Shown here one piece after another: positions 15,482 through 24,269 of a stretch of 53,315 nucleotides of DNA; positions within the stretch are counted from its first letter, which is position 1, and each line of letters begins with the position of its first letter. Location of the stretch: assembly GCF_023015765.1 (NCBI RefSeq), contig NZ_JALKAL010000019.1, forward strand, positions 1 to 53,315. The letters run 5' to 3'. The notes under the pieces were generated by a model. That model searched no databases. It was not told where the DNA came from and was given only the letters and a program-made list of their open reading frames with translations. Made by a program: the position numbers and the translations under genes. This DNA is from Ornithinimicrobium sp. F0845 (GTDB lineage: Bacteria > Actinomycetota > Actinomycetes > Actinomycetales > Dermatophilaceae).

Positions 15482-17116
15482 TCAGTCGGTGAAGTAGTTG
15501 AACGTGGCGAACGCCTGGTCCAGGGCCAGCACGTCACTGTCGTTGATCATCTGAACCACGAGCAGGGCGGTGAAGGACTCGTCGGTCGGGTTGGCCGCCA
15601 GGACGACGATCTGGTTGCCGGAGCCGTCACAGTCGCTGTACTGGTTGTAGTAGCCGGTGAACAGACCGTCGGTGTAGTCCGAGCGGCCGTCGTCCACGCA
15701 GTCCGCGCCGAAGTCCATGCCGTCGATGAGCTCGTGCAGGTCGTCGGTCGTGGAGGTCTGGGCATAGATCACGCCGGGCTCGTACCAGGTGTTGTTGAAG
15801 GCGTCGATGTCCGGTGCCGCCACGATGGCGGGCATCCCGGTCACCGACCAGCTGCCGGTCTGCCGGTCGGTCCAGTCCGTCGGCACCTCGATGACGATGG
15901 TCTCGGAGTCGTCGACGATCCGTTCGTAGGTGTAGGAGTTGCCACCGTCGGCCACCTCGTCCCCGATCTCGTCGTAGAAGGACATGACCGGCGTCATGGC
16001 GGCGTCCGCGTCGACGGGGTTGTTCAGCTCGCCGCGCAGCACCTCACCGGTGTCCCAGCGCAGCACCTCGATGGCCACGGGCGTGCCCTCTCCGGAGGTC
16101 CGCAGCACGTCGCAGTACTCGGTCATCGTGCCGGTCGGCGCCATCGGCAGACCGTTGAGCGTGGTGATGATGTCGCCGGGTACCACCTTGGCGCGCGCGG
16201 CGGGCGAGCCGGGCTTGACCCCGCTGACCCACAGCCCGGTGACCCCCAGGGCCTCGTCGACGACCGGGTGGGCGTTGATGCCGAGCGACTCGTAGTCGCC
16301 GTCGCGCAGGTGGCTCAGGACGTTCTGGGTGAGCAGGTGGTCGATGGCGAACTGCTGGCGCACCATGTCCGCCGGCAGGAAGCCGGAGAAGTGGACGCCG
16401 GTCACCCTGCCGTCGGTGGTCAGCAGCGGGCCGCCGGAGTTGCCCGGGTGGGCCGCGGCGTCGTGCTCCAGGGAGTGGTCCACGGAGGCCCAGGTGAGGT
16501 CCTCGCTGTCGGCGTTGGCCTTGGAGACGATGCCTCGGGTGAGGGTGTACTCGGGGTCGCCGAGCGGGAAGCCGGCGACGTAGATCTCCTGCCCGACGGA
16601 GACGGGCTCCTGGGCGAAGTCGAGGTAGGGCAGCGGCTCGGCCTCGCTGATGTCGATGAGGGCCAGGTCGTTGCACTCGGAGGCCCCGATGACGCGGGCG
16701 TTGTAGCTGCGGGTGGTGTCGCCGCCGATGTAGACCTCGAGGGTCGCGGCGCCGGTCACCACGTGGTTGTTGGTGATGGCCAGGCCGTCGGAGCTGATCA
16801 GGAAGCCGCTGCCGGAGCCGCCGCTGACGTAGTTGCCGAACTCCGGGTCGCGCATGCCGCCCATGGCCTGGATCTGGACGACGGCGGGCTGGGCGTCCAG
16901 GTGGCTGGTGATGGTGCTGCCGCCCGCGTCGGCGGGAGCGGCGGTGATGGGCGCCTGGTCGTCGGCGGGTGGGGGGACGGTGGCGGGCGCTGAGTCCCCG
17001 GGCGGCGCCTGCACGGTGACGGTCTCGACGGCGGGGGTGGCGTCGCCGCCGCAGGCCGTGACGACCAGGGCGAGCAGCGGGACTCCGGCTAGCAGGGGGA
17101 GGGTTTTGCGGGACAC
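15482..17116 (-). CDS. Secreted lipoprotein trypsin-like serine protease with PDZ domain
   Basis: The 544-aa protein starts with a lipoprotein signal (LALVVTAC, lipid cysteine C22). A trypsin/HtrA-type domain follows, with H118 (ITNNHVVTG), D150 (NDLALID) and S227 (HPGNSGGPLL), then a PDZ domain (VTGLWVSGVKPGSPAARAKVVPGDIITTLNGLPM, about residues 290-330). The last 180 residues form an extra domain of unknown identity with several Asp/Tyr-rich strands. It should be anchored outside the membrane and degrade or check exported proteins. GTG 17116 has AGGAG 8 nt upstream. HtrA proteins usually end after PDZ domains, so the C-terminal domain is the unusual part. Confidence 0.9.
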   Translation of the reverse strand: MSRKTLPLLAGVPLLALVVTACGGDATPAVETVTVQAPPGDSAPATVPPPADDQAPITAAPADAGGSTITSHLDAQPAVVQIQAMGGMRDPEFGNYVSGGSGSGFLISSDGLAITNNHVVTGAATLEVYIGGDTTRSYNARVIGASECNDLALIDISEAEPLPYLDFAQEPVSVGQEIYVAGFPLGDPEYTLTRGIVSKANADSEDLTWASVDHSLEHDAAAHPGNSGGPLLTTDGRVTGVHFSGFLPADMVRQQFAIDHLLTQNVLSHLRDGDYESLGINAHPVVDEALGVTGLWVSGVKPGSPAARAKVVPGDIITTLNGLPMAPTGTMTEYCDVLRTSGEGTPVAIEVLRWDTGEVLRGELNNPVDADAAMTPVMSFYDEIGDEVADGGNSYTYERIVDDSETIVIEVPTDWTDRQTGSWSVTGMPAIVAAPDIDAFNNTWYEPGVIYAQTSTTDDLHELIDGMDFGADCVDDGRSDYTDGLFTGYYNQYSDCDGSGNQIVVLAANPTDESFTALLVVQMINDSDVLALDQAFATFNYFTD

Positions 17117-17375
17117 GGGTGGACTCCTGAGAGGTGGCTGGTGGACCGGCCCCCCAACGTGTGGGTCCGACCCGGCCCCGCCACACGGTGGGGCCAAGAC
17201 TTGAACCTACGGAGAGCCCAGGTGACCCCGCGTCGGGCCCGAGGATGATGTCAATGGCGGGGAGGAGGTTTCCGTATCGGTCTGGAGGATGATGCTCCTC
17301 CTGCCGCGGTGCCGGGGGGTGGGCCCTGTGGACAGGGGAGATCCTCCGTCGGTGGGGGACCGTACCGTGGGGGCC

Positions 17376-19481
17376 ATGAGGGATCAGGCGCTGCAGGCAC
17401 TGAGGCGGCTCGTCGGGCGCGACGATGCCGACTTCCGGGACGGCCAGCTGGAGGCGGTCGAGGCGCTGGTCGAGCGTCGCGAGAGAGTCCTGGTGGTCCA
17501 GCGCACCGGGTGGGGCAAGTCGGCCGTCTACTTCGTGGCCACCGCCCTGCGCCGGCAGCAGGGTGCCGGGCCGACCGTCATCGTCTCGCCGCTGCTGGCC
17601 CTGATGCGCGACCAGATCGAGGCGGCCCGGCGCGCCGGGATCACCGCGGTGTCGATGAACTCCGCCAACGCCGAGGAGTGGGGTGCCGTGCGTCAGCAGC
17701 TGGCGGACGACTCCGTCGACGTGCTGCTGGTCAGCCCCGAGCGCCTCAACAACCCCCGGTTCCGGGAGGAGCAGCTGCCCGACCTCGCCGCCCGGTGCGG
17801 CCTGCTGGTCGTCGACGAGGCGCACTGCATCAGCGACTGGGGGCACGACTTCCGCCCGGACTACCGCCGCATCCGCACCCTGCTGGCCGGCCTGCCGGCC
17901 GACACTCCCGTGCTGGCGACGACGGCGACCGCCAACGAGCGGGTCGTGCACGACGTGGTCGAGCAGCTCTCCGTGGGCGCAGACGGGACCGCACGGCAGG
18001 TGAGCACCATCCGTGGACCGCTGGCCCGGGCCTCGCTGCGACTCGGCGTCCTGGAGCTGGAGACCCCCGAGCGGCGCATCGCCTGGCTGCTGGCCCACCT
18101 GGGCGACCTGCCCGGCAGCGGCATCGTCTACGCCCTGACCGTGTCGGCCGCCGAGGACCTCGCCGCCACCCTCACCCGCGCCGGGCACACGGTCGCGGCC
18201 TACACGGGGCGGACCGATCCCGCCGACCGGCTCGAGCTGGAACGACGGCTGCGGGACAACGAGGTGAAGGCTCTCGTCGCCACCAGCGCCCTGGGGATGG
18301 GCTTCGACAAGCCGGACCTCGGTTTCGTCGTGCACCTCGGCGCCCCGAGCTCGCCGGTGGCCTACTACCAGCAGGTGGGCCGAGCCGGTCGCGCCACCGA
18401 GCGGGCCGACGTGCTGCTGCTGCCCGGTGTCGAGGACCGCAACATCTGGGCCTACTTCGCCTCGGCCGCGATGCCTCGGCAGGAGCAGGCGGACGCCGTG
18501 ATCACCGCACTGGCGGGTGCGGCACGGCCGATGTCGACGGCTGCCCTGGAGACCCAGGTCGACGTCCGTCGCACCCGGCTGGAGCTGCTGCTCAAGGTGC
18601 TCGACGTCGAGGGCGCGGTGGAGAAGGTGCAGGGCGGCTGGACGGCGACGGGTCGGCCCTGGACCTATGACGCGGAGCGCTACGAGCGGGTGGCGCAGGC
18701 CCGCGACCGCGAGCAGCAGCTGATGCTGGACTATCTCCGCACGCAGACCTGCCGGATGGCCTTCCTGCAGGAGTGTCTGGACGACGCCACCGCGGCCCCC
18801 TGCGGCCGCTGCGACGTGTGCGCCGGCCCGTGGTTCCCCACCGAGATCCCGGCCGACGCCGTCGACCTCGCGCTCGGTCAGCTGGCCCGGGTCGGGGTTC
18901 CGCTCGACCCGCGCGCCCAGTGGCCCTCCGGCATGGACCGGCTGGGTGTGCCGGTCCGGGGCAGGATCCCGGTGGAGGAGGCGATGACCGGCGGCCGCGC
19001 CCTGGCCCGGGTCTCCGACCTCGGGTGGGGGCAGCGGGTCCGCGAGCTGGTCCAGGGGCCGGACACCGACGTGCCTGACCAGATCGTCAACGCCGTGACC
19101 AAGGTCCTGGCGGACTGGGACTGGGCCCAGCGCCCGGTCGCGATCGTCTCGGTGCCCTCGCGCAGCCACCCCCAGCTCGTCGGCTCCCTGGCCCGCCGCA
19201 TCAGCGAGCTCGGCCGGCTGCCCTACCTCGGGGAGCTGAGCGCCGTCAACGGCGGACCACCGGGGGAGTCGGGCGGCAACAGCGCCTTCCGCCTCGCCGG
19301 GGTGTGGGAGCAGTTCGCCGTGGGGCCCGACCTCGCCCAGCAGCTCGCCGGGACCCACGGGCCGGTGCTGCTGATCGACGATCTGGTCGACTCCCGGTGG
19401 ACGATGACCGTCGCGGCCCGGGAGCTGCGTCGCGCCGGTGCCGACGCGGTGCTTCCCCTGGCGCTGGCCCAGGCGGGCTGA
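17376..19481 (+). CDS. RecQ-like DEAH helicase fused to a phosphoribosyltransferase-like domain
   Basis: The 701-aa protein carries SF2 helicase motifs: Walker A QRTGWGKSA (K48), DEAH at 147-150 (VVDEAHCISDWGHDFRPDYRR) and motif VI QQVGRAGRA. A RecQ zinc cluster follows (C-rich TCRMAFLQEC ... CGRCDVC). The last 150 residues form a phosphoribosyltransferase-type fold with the PRPP-loop-like VLLIDDLVDSRWTM near 664-677. The helicase part unwinds DNA; the role of the C-terminal domain is unknown, and its loop lacks the usual TTG. ATG 17376 is 7 nt after TACCGT, suggesting a leaderless transcript. Fusions of this kind occur in other actinobacteria, so it is a known architecture with unknown function. 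Confidence 0.9.
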   Translation: MRDQALQALRRLVGRDDADFRDGQLEAVEALVERRERVLVVQRTGWGKSAVYFVATALRRQQGAGPTVIVSPLLALMRDQIEAARRAGITAVSMNSANAEEWGAVRQQLADDSVDVLLVSPERLNNPRFREEQLPDLAARCGLLVVDEAHCISDWGHDFRPDYRRIRTLLAGLPADTPVLATTATANERVVHDVVEQLSVGADGTARQVSTIRGPLARASLRLGVLELETPERRIAWLLAHLGDLPGSGIVYALTVSAAEDLAATLTRAGHTVAAYTGRTDPADRLELERRLRDNEVKALVATSALGMGFDKPDLGFVVHLGAPSSPVAYYQQVGRAGRATERADVLLLPGVEDRNIWAYFASAAMPRQEQADAVITALAGAARPMSTAALETQVDVRRTRLELLLKVLDVEGAVEKVQGGWTATGRPWTYDAERYERVAQARDREQQLMLDYLRTQTCRMAFLQECLDDATAAPCGRCDVCAGPWFPTEIPADAVDLALGQLARVGVPLDPRAQWPSGMDRLGVPVRGRIPVEEAMTGGRALARVSDLGWGQRVRELVQGPDTDVPDQIVNAVTKVLADWDWAQRPVAIVSVPSRSHPQLVGSLARRISELGRLPYLGELSAVNGGPPGESGGNSAFRLAGVWEQFAVGPDLAQQLAGTHGPVLLIDDLVDSRWTMTVAARELRRAGADAVLPLALAQAG

Positions 19482-19547
19482 CCCCACTTCTGTGGGTGAC
19501 GCTGGTTCTGTGGGTGACCCGTGCTGACCGCGTGGGAGGATCAGCAC

Positions 19548-19961
19548 GTGGCTGACTACCGATACAACTCGCCGCCCAACTGGCCCGCCCCTCCAGAGGG
19601 TTGGACGCCGCCGAAGGGCTGGCAGCCCGATCCGGCCTGGGGACCGGAGCCGGAGGGCTGGGAGTTCTGGGTCCGCGCGGCCGAGGAGGCCGGCGGCCGA
19701 CCGAACCGGAACGCCTGGGGGCGTGCAGCGGTCGTGGCGCTGATCGTCACGGCACTGTTGTCGATCATCCCGGTCGTCGCGGGGGCCGACAACCTCGCAG
19801 AGGTGATCGGCTTCTACGTCGGACGGAGCCTGGTGGCCTACCTGGCGACGGCGCTCTGGGCGTTCTTCTCCTCCCGTCGGTGGGGGTGGACCCGCTACGC
19901 GGTGACCTTCGTGGCGATCACCCTCGTCCTGGGCCTCTTCAACACCGCCGGCAACGTCTGA
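19548..19961 (+). CDS. Small membrane protein with Trp/Pro-rich N-terminal tail
   Basis: The 137-aa protein begins with a PPNWPAPPEGWTPPKGWQPDPAW-type Trp/Pro repeat, common in actinobacterial membrane proteins and likely a protein-binding tail. Three hydrophobic stretches follow (about residues 65-82, 92-107 and 115-132). No enzyme motif is visible. GTG 19548 is supported by GGAGGA 8 nt upstream. It stands 66 bp after the helicase gene and could be transcribed with it. Function is unknown. Confidence 0.75.
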   Translation: MADYRYNSPPNWPAPPEGWTPPKGWQPDPAWGPEPEGWEFWVRAAEEAGGRPNRNAWGRAAVVALIVTALLSIIPVVAGADNLAEVIGFYVGRSLVAYLATALWAFFSSRRWGWTRYAVTFVAITLVLGLFNTAGNV

Positions 19962-20007
19962 CCGAGCGCGTGAGGCTGCGCTCCCACCGGCACCGAGCGT
20001 GCGGTGC

Positions 20008-20811
20008 TTACTCCCCGGAGTAGGTGGCCACGCGCTTGCCGAGGAAGGCCGCCATCGCCTCGGTGTGGTCAGGGGCGTGGTGGGCCAGAGCCTGCATGGC
20101 GGCCGACATCTCCAGGTGTGAGGCCAGGGTCTGGTGGCCCGACTCGCGCAGCAGCTTCTTGCCCATCCGCACGGAGTGCGGCGGGTTCACGGCGATGCGG
20201 CGGGCCAGGGCCGTGGCGGCGTCGAGCAGTTCCTCCGCGGGGACGACCTGGTTCACCAGTCCCCACTCCAGCGCGGTCTGGGCGTCGACCCGGTCTCCGG
20301 TCAGTGCCATCTCGGCCGCCCGCGCCGGCCCGACCACGCGGGGGAGCAGCCACGCCCCGCCGTCCCCGGGGATGATGCCGAGCTTGACGAACGACTCGGC
20401 GAACCACGCGTTGTCCGCGGCGACGCGCAGGTCACACATCAGGGCCAGGTCGCAGCCGGCGCCCACGGCCGGGCCGTTGACGGCCGCGACCACCGGCACC
20501 TCGCAGCCGTGGAAGGCCAGCGGGATCTGCTGGATGCCGTAGCGGTAGCCGTCCCGGACCTGGTGCGGGTGACCGCCGAAGATCCCCTGCCGGTCGGCCA
20601 TCTTCTTGACGTCGCCGCCGGCGGAGAAGGCCGACCCCGCACCGGTGAGCACCACGGCGCGCACGTCGCGGTCGCGGTTCACGCGGTCCACGGCCTCGAC
20701 CAGAGCGCGCACGACCTCCTCGTCGGAGATCGGGTTGCGCTTCTCGGGCAGGTTGATGGTCCAGGTCTCGATGTGCTCGTCGCGCTCGACCAGCAGGGCC
20801 TCGTTGCTCAT
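20008..20811 (-). CDS. Crotonase family enoyl-CoA hydratase/isomerase, atypical active site
   Basis: The 267-aa protein has the crotonase fold with the oxyanion-hole segments SAFSAGGDVKKM and GPAVGAGCDLALMCD. The position of rat hydratase E144 is Asp (GCDLA) and that of E164 is not Glu (WFAESFVKLG, Phe aligned), so simple hydration is unlikely; isomerase, hydrolase, lyase or retro-aldol activity is possible. GIIPGDGGAWLLPRVVG and a C-terminal helix ending in FLGKRVATYSGE fit the family. It is last in the leftward catabolic unit, about 90 bp after the acyl-CoA dehydrogenase stop, with a 22-bp repeat array in the gap. Confidence 0.88.
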   Translation of the reverse strand: MSNEALLVERDEHIETWTINLPEKRNPISDEEVVRALVEAVDRVNRDRDVRAVVLTGAGSAFSAGGDVKKMADRQGIFGGHPHQVRDGYRYGIQQIPLAFHGCEVPVVAAVNGPAVGAGCDLALMCDLRVAADNAWFAESFVKLGIIPGDGGAWLLPRVVGPARAAEMALTGDRVDAQTALEWGLVNQVVPAEELLDAATALARRIAVNPPHSVRMGKKLLRESGHQTLASHLEMSAAMQALAHHAPDHTEAMAAFLGKRVATYSGE

Positions 20812-20858
20812 GTCCGTCCTCGGGGTGGTGGGGAGTTCGTGTGTGGGTCTGGATGGCG

Positions 20859-20918
20859 GTCAGCGGGTCAGGGTGGCGCGGTCAGCGGGTCAGGGTGGCG
20901 CGGTCAGCGGGTCAGGGT
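20859..20918. repeat. 22-bp tandem repeat spanning the acyl-CoA dehydrogenase stop codon
   Basis: Two full units (20859-20880, 20881-20902) and a partial third (from 20903) of GTCAGCGGGTCAGGGTGGCGCG. The third copy carries the stop codon of the gene ending at 20904, so the array looks like repeated duplication of the gene 3' end. Confidence 0.85.
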
Positions 20919-22010
20919 GTCCCAGAGGTCGCCGCCGGTCTCGGCCAGAGCCGTGGTCTCCAGCCGATCCTCCCAGTGTCTGGTGGAGCCGTGGTCCCGG
21001 CGCCAGGCGAGCAGGGAGCGCGTGTACTGCTGCAGCGGGTGCTCCAGCGCGGTGCCGATCGCGCCGTGCACCTGGTGGGCGTGCCGCACCACCCGGGTCA
21101 CCGAGTGACCGGTCGCGGCCTTGGCCGCGGCCACCAGGAACCGGGCGTGCGGGTCGTGGAAGCCGTCCGTGGCCACGGCCTGGACCGCCCGCTCGACCAC
21201 GGCCCGGCACAACGCCGCCTCACAGGCGACCTCGGTCACCAGCTGCTGCACCGCCTGGAACCGCCCCAGCGGTCGGCCGAACTGGGTGCGCCCGGCGGCG
21301 TGCCCCACGCACAGCCACGAGACCTTGTCCATGGCACCGGCCAGCTGCACCGCCCGCGCGAGAGCGCCCCGGTGCTCCCACTCGCGCACCACCGCTGCGT
21401 CGACGGTGACCGCGCCGGCGACCTCCGCGGCGGCAGGCAGGACCGCCCGCCCGGCCGGCTCCCCGGCGATTGTGCGGGCGGGGGTGATCGCCAGGTCGCC
21501 GACAGGCATCTCGTATGCCGTGGGGCCGGCTCCGCGAGCATCCAGCACCACGACGGTGCTCGCCGGGCCGAGCCAGGGGACGGTGACCGGGCCACCGCCG
21601 CTCACCAGCACTCCGGTCGCCAGCACTCCGGTCGCCGGCTCTCCGGTCGCCGGCACTTCGGTCGCAGGCACTTCCGTCGCCGGCTCTCCGGTCGTTGGGG
21701 CGCCCTCGCCGTGGGCCAGCCCGGCGGTGTCCCGCAGCCAGCCGGCGAGGAGGTCGTGCTCCAGCAGGGGCACGGGCACGCCGTGGGCCGCGGCCTCCCA
21801 CAGCAGGACGGCGGCCTCGGGCCAGCCAGCACCCGAGCCACCGTGCTCCTCTCGGCCGGTCAACCGCGTCAGACCCAGCTCGGCCAGGGTGTGCCACAGC
21901 CCCGGGTCCAGGTCGCGCTCGACCCCCGGAGCCTGCTGCTGAGAGGTGGCGTGGTCGCCGAGCACCTCGCGGGCGAGGGCCCTCAGTTCCTCGGTCATGT
22001 TCTCGCTCAT
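20904..22010 (-). CDS. Acyl-CoA dehydrogenase, short second subunit type
   Basis: Members oxidise acyl-CoA to 2-enoyl-CoA with FAD. The 368-aa protein is divergent. The N-terminal helical domain (GLTRLTGREEHGGSGAGWPEAA) is followed by a reduced beta region, then the C-terminal helical domain with GRTQFGRPLGRFQAVQQ and VHGAIGTALEHPLQQYTRSL. It resembles the beta-like subunits of heteromeric acyl-CoA dehydrogenases in steroid catabolism. GGAGGAG 5 nt before ATG 22010 supports the start, 11 bp after the partner gene at 22022, so the pair is likely one heteromer. A Thr/Glu/Pro linker of 15-bp repeats interrupts it near residues 106-135. Substrate is unknown. Confidence 0.87.
   Translation of the reverse strand: MSENMTEELRALAREVLGDHATSQQQAPGVERDLDPGLWHTLAELGLTRLTGREEHGGSGAGWPEAAVLLWEAAAHGVPVPLLEHDLLAGWLRDTAGLAHGEGAPTTGEPATEVPATEVPATGEPATGVLATGVLVSGGGPVTVPWLGPASTVVVLDARGAGPTAYEMPVGDLAITPARTIAGEPAGRAVLPAAAEVAGAVTVDAAVVREWEHRGALARAVQLAGAMDKVSWLCVGHAAGRTQFGRPLGRFQAVQQLVTEVACEAALCRAVVERAVQAVATDGFHDPHARFLVAAAKAATGHSVTRVVRHAHQVHGAIGTALEHPLQQYTRSLLAWRRDHGSTRHWEDRLETTALAETGGDLWDTLTR
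21606..21695. repeat. 15-bp in-frame tandem repeat in acyl-CoA dehydrogenase gene
   Basis: Six degenerate 15-bp units of the type CTCCGGTCGCCGGCA encode pentapeptides such as ATGEP, ATEVP and ATGVL on the minus strand. The array lies between the N-terminal helical domain and the beta region. Confidence 0.85.
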
Positions 22011-22021
22011 GTCTCCTCCGC

Positions 22022-23182
22022 TCACCGCAGGCCCAGCCCGCGGGCGATGACACCGCGCAGGATCTCGTTGGTGCCACCGCGCAGCGTGAAACCTGGGCGC
22101 TGCAGCACGGCTGCGTCGGTCAGCGCGGTCAGCGCACCGAGGTCGGCGACGCCGTCCAGCTCGCCGTCGGCCAGCATCCGCTCGACGGTGTCGGCGATGT
22201 CGCCCTCCTCGGTGGTGCCGAGCACCTTGACCAGCGCCGCAGCGGTGTCCGCCTGGTCGCCAGCCTGCAGGCACCCGGCCACCGAGATCGACAGCTGGTG
22301 CAGGGCGGTGAGACGGGCGATGTGCCGACCCAGGCCACTCGACGTGCCGGGCCGGGTCTCCCGGTGCGCGGTGAGGGCGGCGTCGAGCAGCGGGTAGGTC
22401 GAGAGGAACCGCTCCGGGCCGCTGCGCTCGAAGGCCAGCTCGGAGGTGACCTGGTGCCAGCCCTGACCGATCTCGCCGAGGACCATGTCGTCGGGGACGA
22501 AGACGTCGTCGAGCAGCACCTCGTTGAAGTGCCGGCTGCCGTTCATTGCCACGATCGGCTCGATCGTCACGCCGTCCGCGTGCAGGTCGACGGCGAACTG
22601 CGACAGGCCGGCGTGCCGGTTGCCCGGGTCCACCGGGGCTGTGCGGGCCAGCGCGAAGAACGCGTCCGCCTCGTGCGCGCCGGAGGTCCAGGTCTTGCGG
22701 CCCTGGAGCACCCAGCCCCCGTCCACCTGACGGGCCCGGGTCTGCACGCTGGCGAGGTCGGAGCCGGACTCGGGCTCCGACATACCGATGCCCCAGCACA
22801 TCTCCCCGGCGACGATCCGCGGGAGGAAGGTGCGCTTCTGGTGCTCGGTGCCGAACCGGAGCAGGGACGGGGCGATCTGCCGGTCGGCCACCCACTGGGC
22901 CGCAACCGGCGCACCGACCGCGAGCAGCTCCTCCGTGACGGCGAACCGGTCGAGGAAGGTGCGGCCGTGCCCGCCGTACTCGACCGGGACGGTCATGCCG
23001 ACCCAGCCGCGCTCGGCCAGCTTGCGGGTGAACGCGGCGTCCCAGCGGGTCAGCCACGTGTCGACCCACGGCGTGAACGAGCCGGCGTCGACCTCGGCGC
23101 GCAGGAAGGCACGCACCTGCAGGCGCAGCTCACGGGTCTGCTCGGACTCGGTCACGAGCGGCGGGACGAGGGTCGTGGTCAT
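22022..23182 (-). CDS. Acyl-CoA dehydrogenase, FadE type
   Basis: The 386-aa protein has the full acyl-CoA dehydrogenase fold: FAD-contact CWGIGMSEPESGSDLASVQ near residues 130-150, KTWTSGAHEADAFFALART, FERSGPERFLSTYPLL and the end motif LRGGTNEILRGVIARGLGLR. The residue that is the catalytic Glu in medium-chain enzymes (YEGT) is Gly here, so the base lies elsewhere or in the partner subunit. It is followed after 11 bp by the smaller dehydrogenase gene. Preceded by the BadI/MenB-like gene at 15 bp. ATG 23182 is used. Confidence 0.92.
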   Translation of the reverse strand: MTTTLVPPLVTESEQTRELRLQVRAFLRAEVDAGSFTPWVDTWLTRWDAAFTRKLAERGWVGMTVPVEYGGHGRTFLDRFAVTEELLAVGAPVAAQWVADRQIAPSLLRFGTEHQKRTFLPRIVAGEMCWGIGMSEPESGSDLASVQTRARQVDGGWVLQGRKTWTSGAHEADAFFALARTAPVDPGNRHAGLSQFAVDLHADGVTIEPIVAMNGSRHFNEVLLDDVFVPDDMVLGEIGQGWHQVTSELAFERSGPERFLSTYPLLDAALTAHRETRPGTSSGLGRHIARLTALHQLSISVAGCLQAGDQADTAAALVKVLGTTEEGDIADTVERMLADGELDGVADLGALTALTDAAVLQRPGFTLRGGTNEILRGVIARGLGLR

Positions 23183-23197
23183 CGGGGCGGGCCGCGC

Positions 23198-23998
23198 TCA
23201 GTGCCGCTGCACGTAGCGGTCGAACTCGGGGGCCCGCTTCTCGGCGAAGGCGCGGGCGCCCTCCATGCCCTCCTCGGAGCTGGCGAACGAGTCGAGCGCG
23301 GTCATCGCCATGGTGGAGAAGCCGTTCTGGTGGTCAGTGTCGGCGTTGAAGGACTGCTTGCAGAACTTGATGGCGGTGGGGGACAGTGCAGCGATCTCCG
23401 CCGCCCAGGCCCGCGCCTCGGTCATCAGTTCCTCGGGGGCCACCACCTTGTTGACGAGGTTCATCTCCAGCGCCTCGGCCGCGGAGTACTGCCGGCAGAA
23501 GAACCAGATCTCACGGGCCTTCTTCTCGCCGACGACCCGGGCCAGGTAGGCGGTGCCGAAGCCGGCGTCGAAGGACCCGACGCGGGGGCCGGCCTGACCG
23601 AAGCGCGCGGTATCGCTGGCGATGGAGACGTCGCACAGCACGTGCAGGACGTGGCCCCCGCCGATCGCGACCCCGTTGACGGCTGCGATGACCGGCTTGG
23701 GAATGTTCCGGATGACCTGCTGGAGGCCCATGATCTCGAACATGCCGGACTCCGATGGGCCGTAGTCGCCGGTCTCGGCGCGCTGCTTGACGTCACCGCC
23801 GGTGCAGAACGCCTTGTCGCCGGCGCCGGTGAGGATCACGCTGCGCACGCCGTGGTCGGCCCACGCGGCGCGGAAGGCCCGGATGAGCTCCTCGACGGTC
23901 CGCGCCGTGAAGGCGTTGTAGCGGTGGGGCCGGTTGATCGTGATGACCGCGGCCTTGTTGTCCTCGACCGTGTAGGTGATGTCCTGGTAGTCCGCCAT
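23198..23998 (-). CDS. MenB/BadI-type crotonase (2-ketocyclohexanecarboxyl-CoA hydrolase-like)
   Basis: The 266-aa protein belongs to the MenB/BadI branch of crotonases: AGDKAFCTGGDVKQR, GVAIGGGHVLHVLCDVSIA, GPRVGSFDAGFGTAYLARVVG and KKAREIWFFCRQYSAAEALEM. BadI opens the ring of 2-ketocyclohexanecarboxyl-CoA to pimeloyl-CoA; MenB closes the naphthoyl ring in menaquinone synthesis by the reverse type of chemistry. Length fits BadI better, MenB proteins being usually longer, and there are no men genes around. The neighbours (acyl-CoA dehydrogenases, ligases, ABC importer) favour ring cleavage in catabolism. AAAGGGG upstream supports ATG 23998. It opens the leftward run after a 515-bp intergenic region. 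Confidence 0.85.
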   Translation of the reverse strand: MADYQDITYTVEDNKAAVITINRPHRYNAFTARTVEELIRAFRAAWADHGVRSVILTGAGDKAFCTGGDVKQRAETGDYGPSESGMFEIMGLQQVIRNIPKPVIAAVNGVAIGGGHVLHVLCDVSIASDTARFGQAGPRVGSFDAGFGTAYLARVVGEKKAREIWFFCRQYSAAEALEMNLVNKVVAPEELMTEARAWAAEIAALSPTAIKFCKQSFNADTDHQNGFSTMAMTALDSFASSEEGMEGARAFAEKRAPEFDRYVQRH

Positions 23999-24216
23999 CG
24001 TGGGCCCCTTTGCTCGTAGTTTGTGCTCGGTGGATCGTCGATCGACCACGCTAGCGTCGTCTCGCGATGAACCGTCACCCGGTGGACCCGCGACAAATGC
24101 GGCGGGCCGAGCGCGTGCATCGTCGGCGCTTGCAGATCCTCGACGCCGCGCACCTGTGCCACCGGACCGGTACCGCGACGCACCAGGTGTAGCGGACGGC
24201 TGTGCCGCCAGGTGCC

Positions 24217-24267
24217 GTGTGGACGCCGTTCCCGTGTGGACGCCGTTCCCGTGTGGACTTCGTTCCC
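24217..24267. repeat. 17-bp tandem repeat, three units
   Basis: GTGTGGACGCCGTTCCC occurs at 24217 and 24234 exactly, and at 24251 with two changes, then a fourth unit begins and runs into the hairpin. Confidence 0.9.
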
Positions 24268-24269
24268 CC

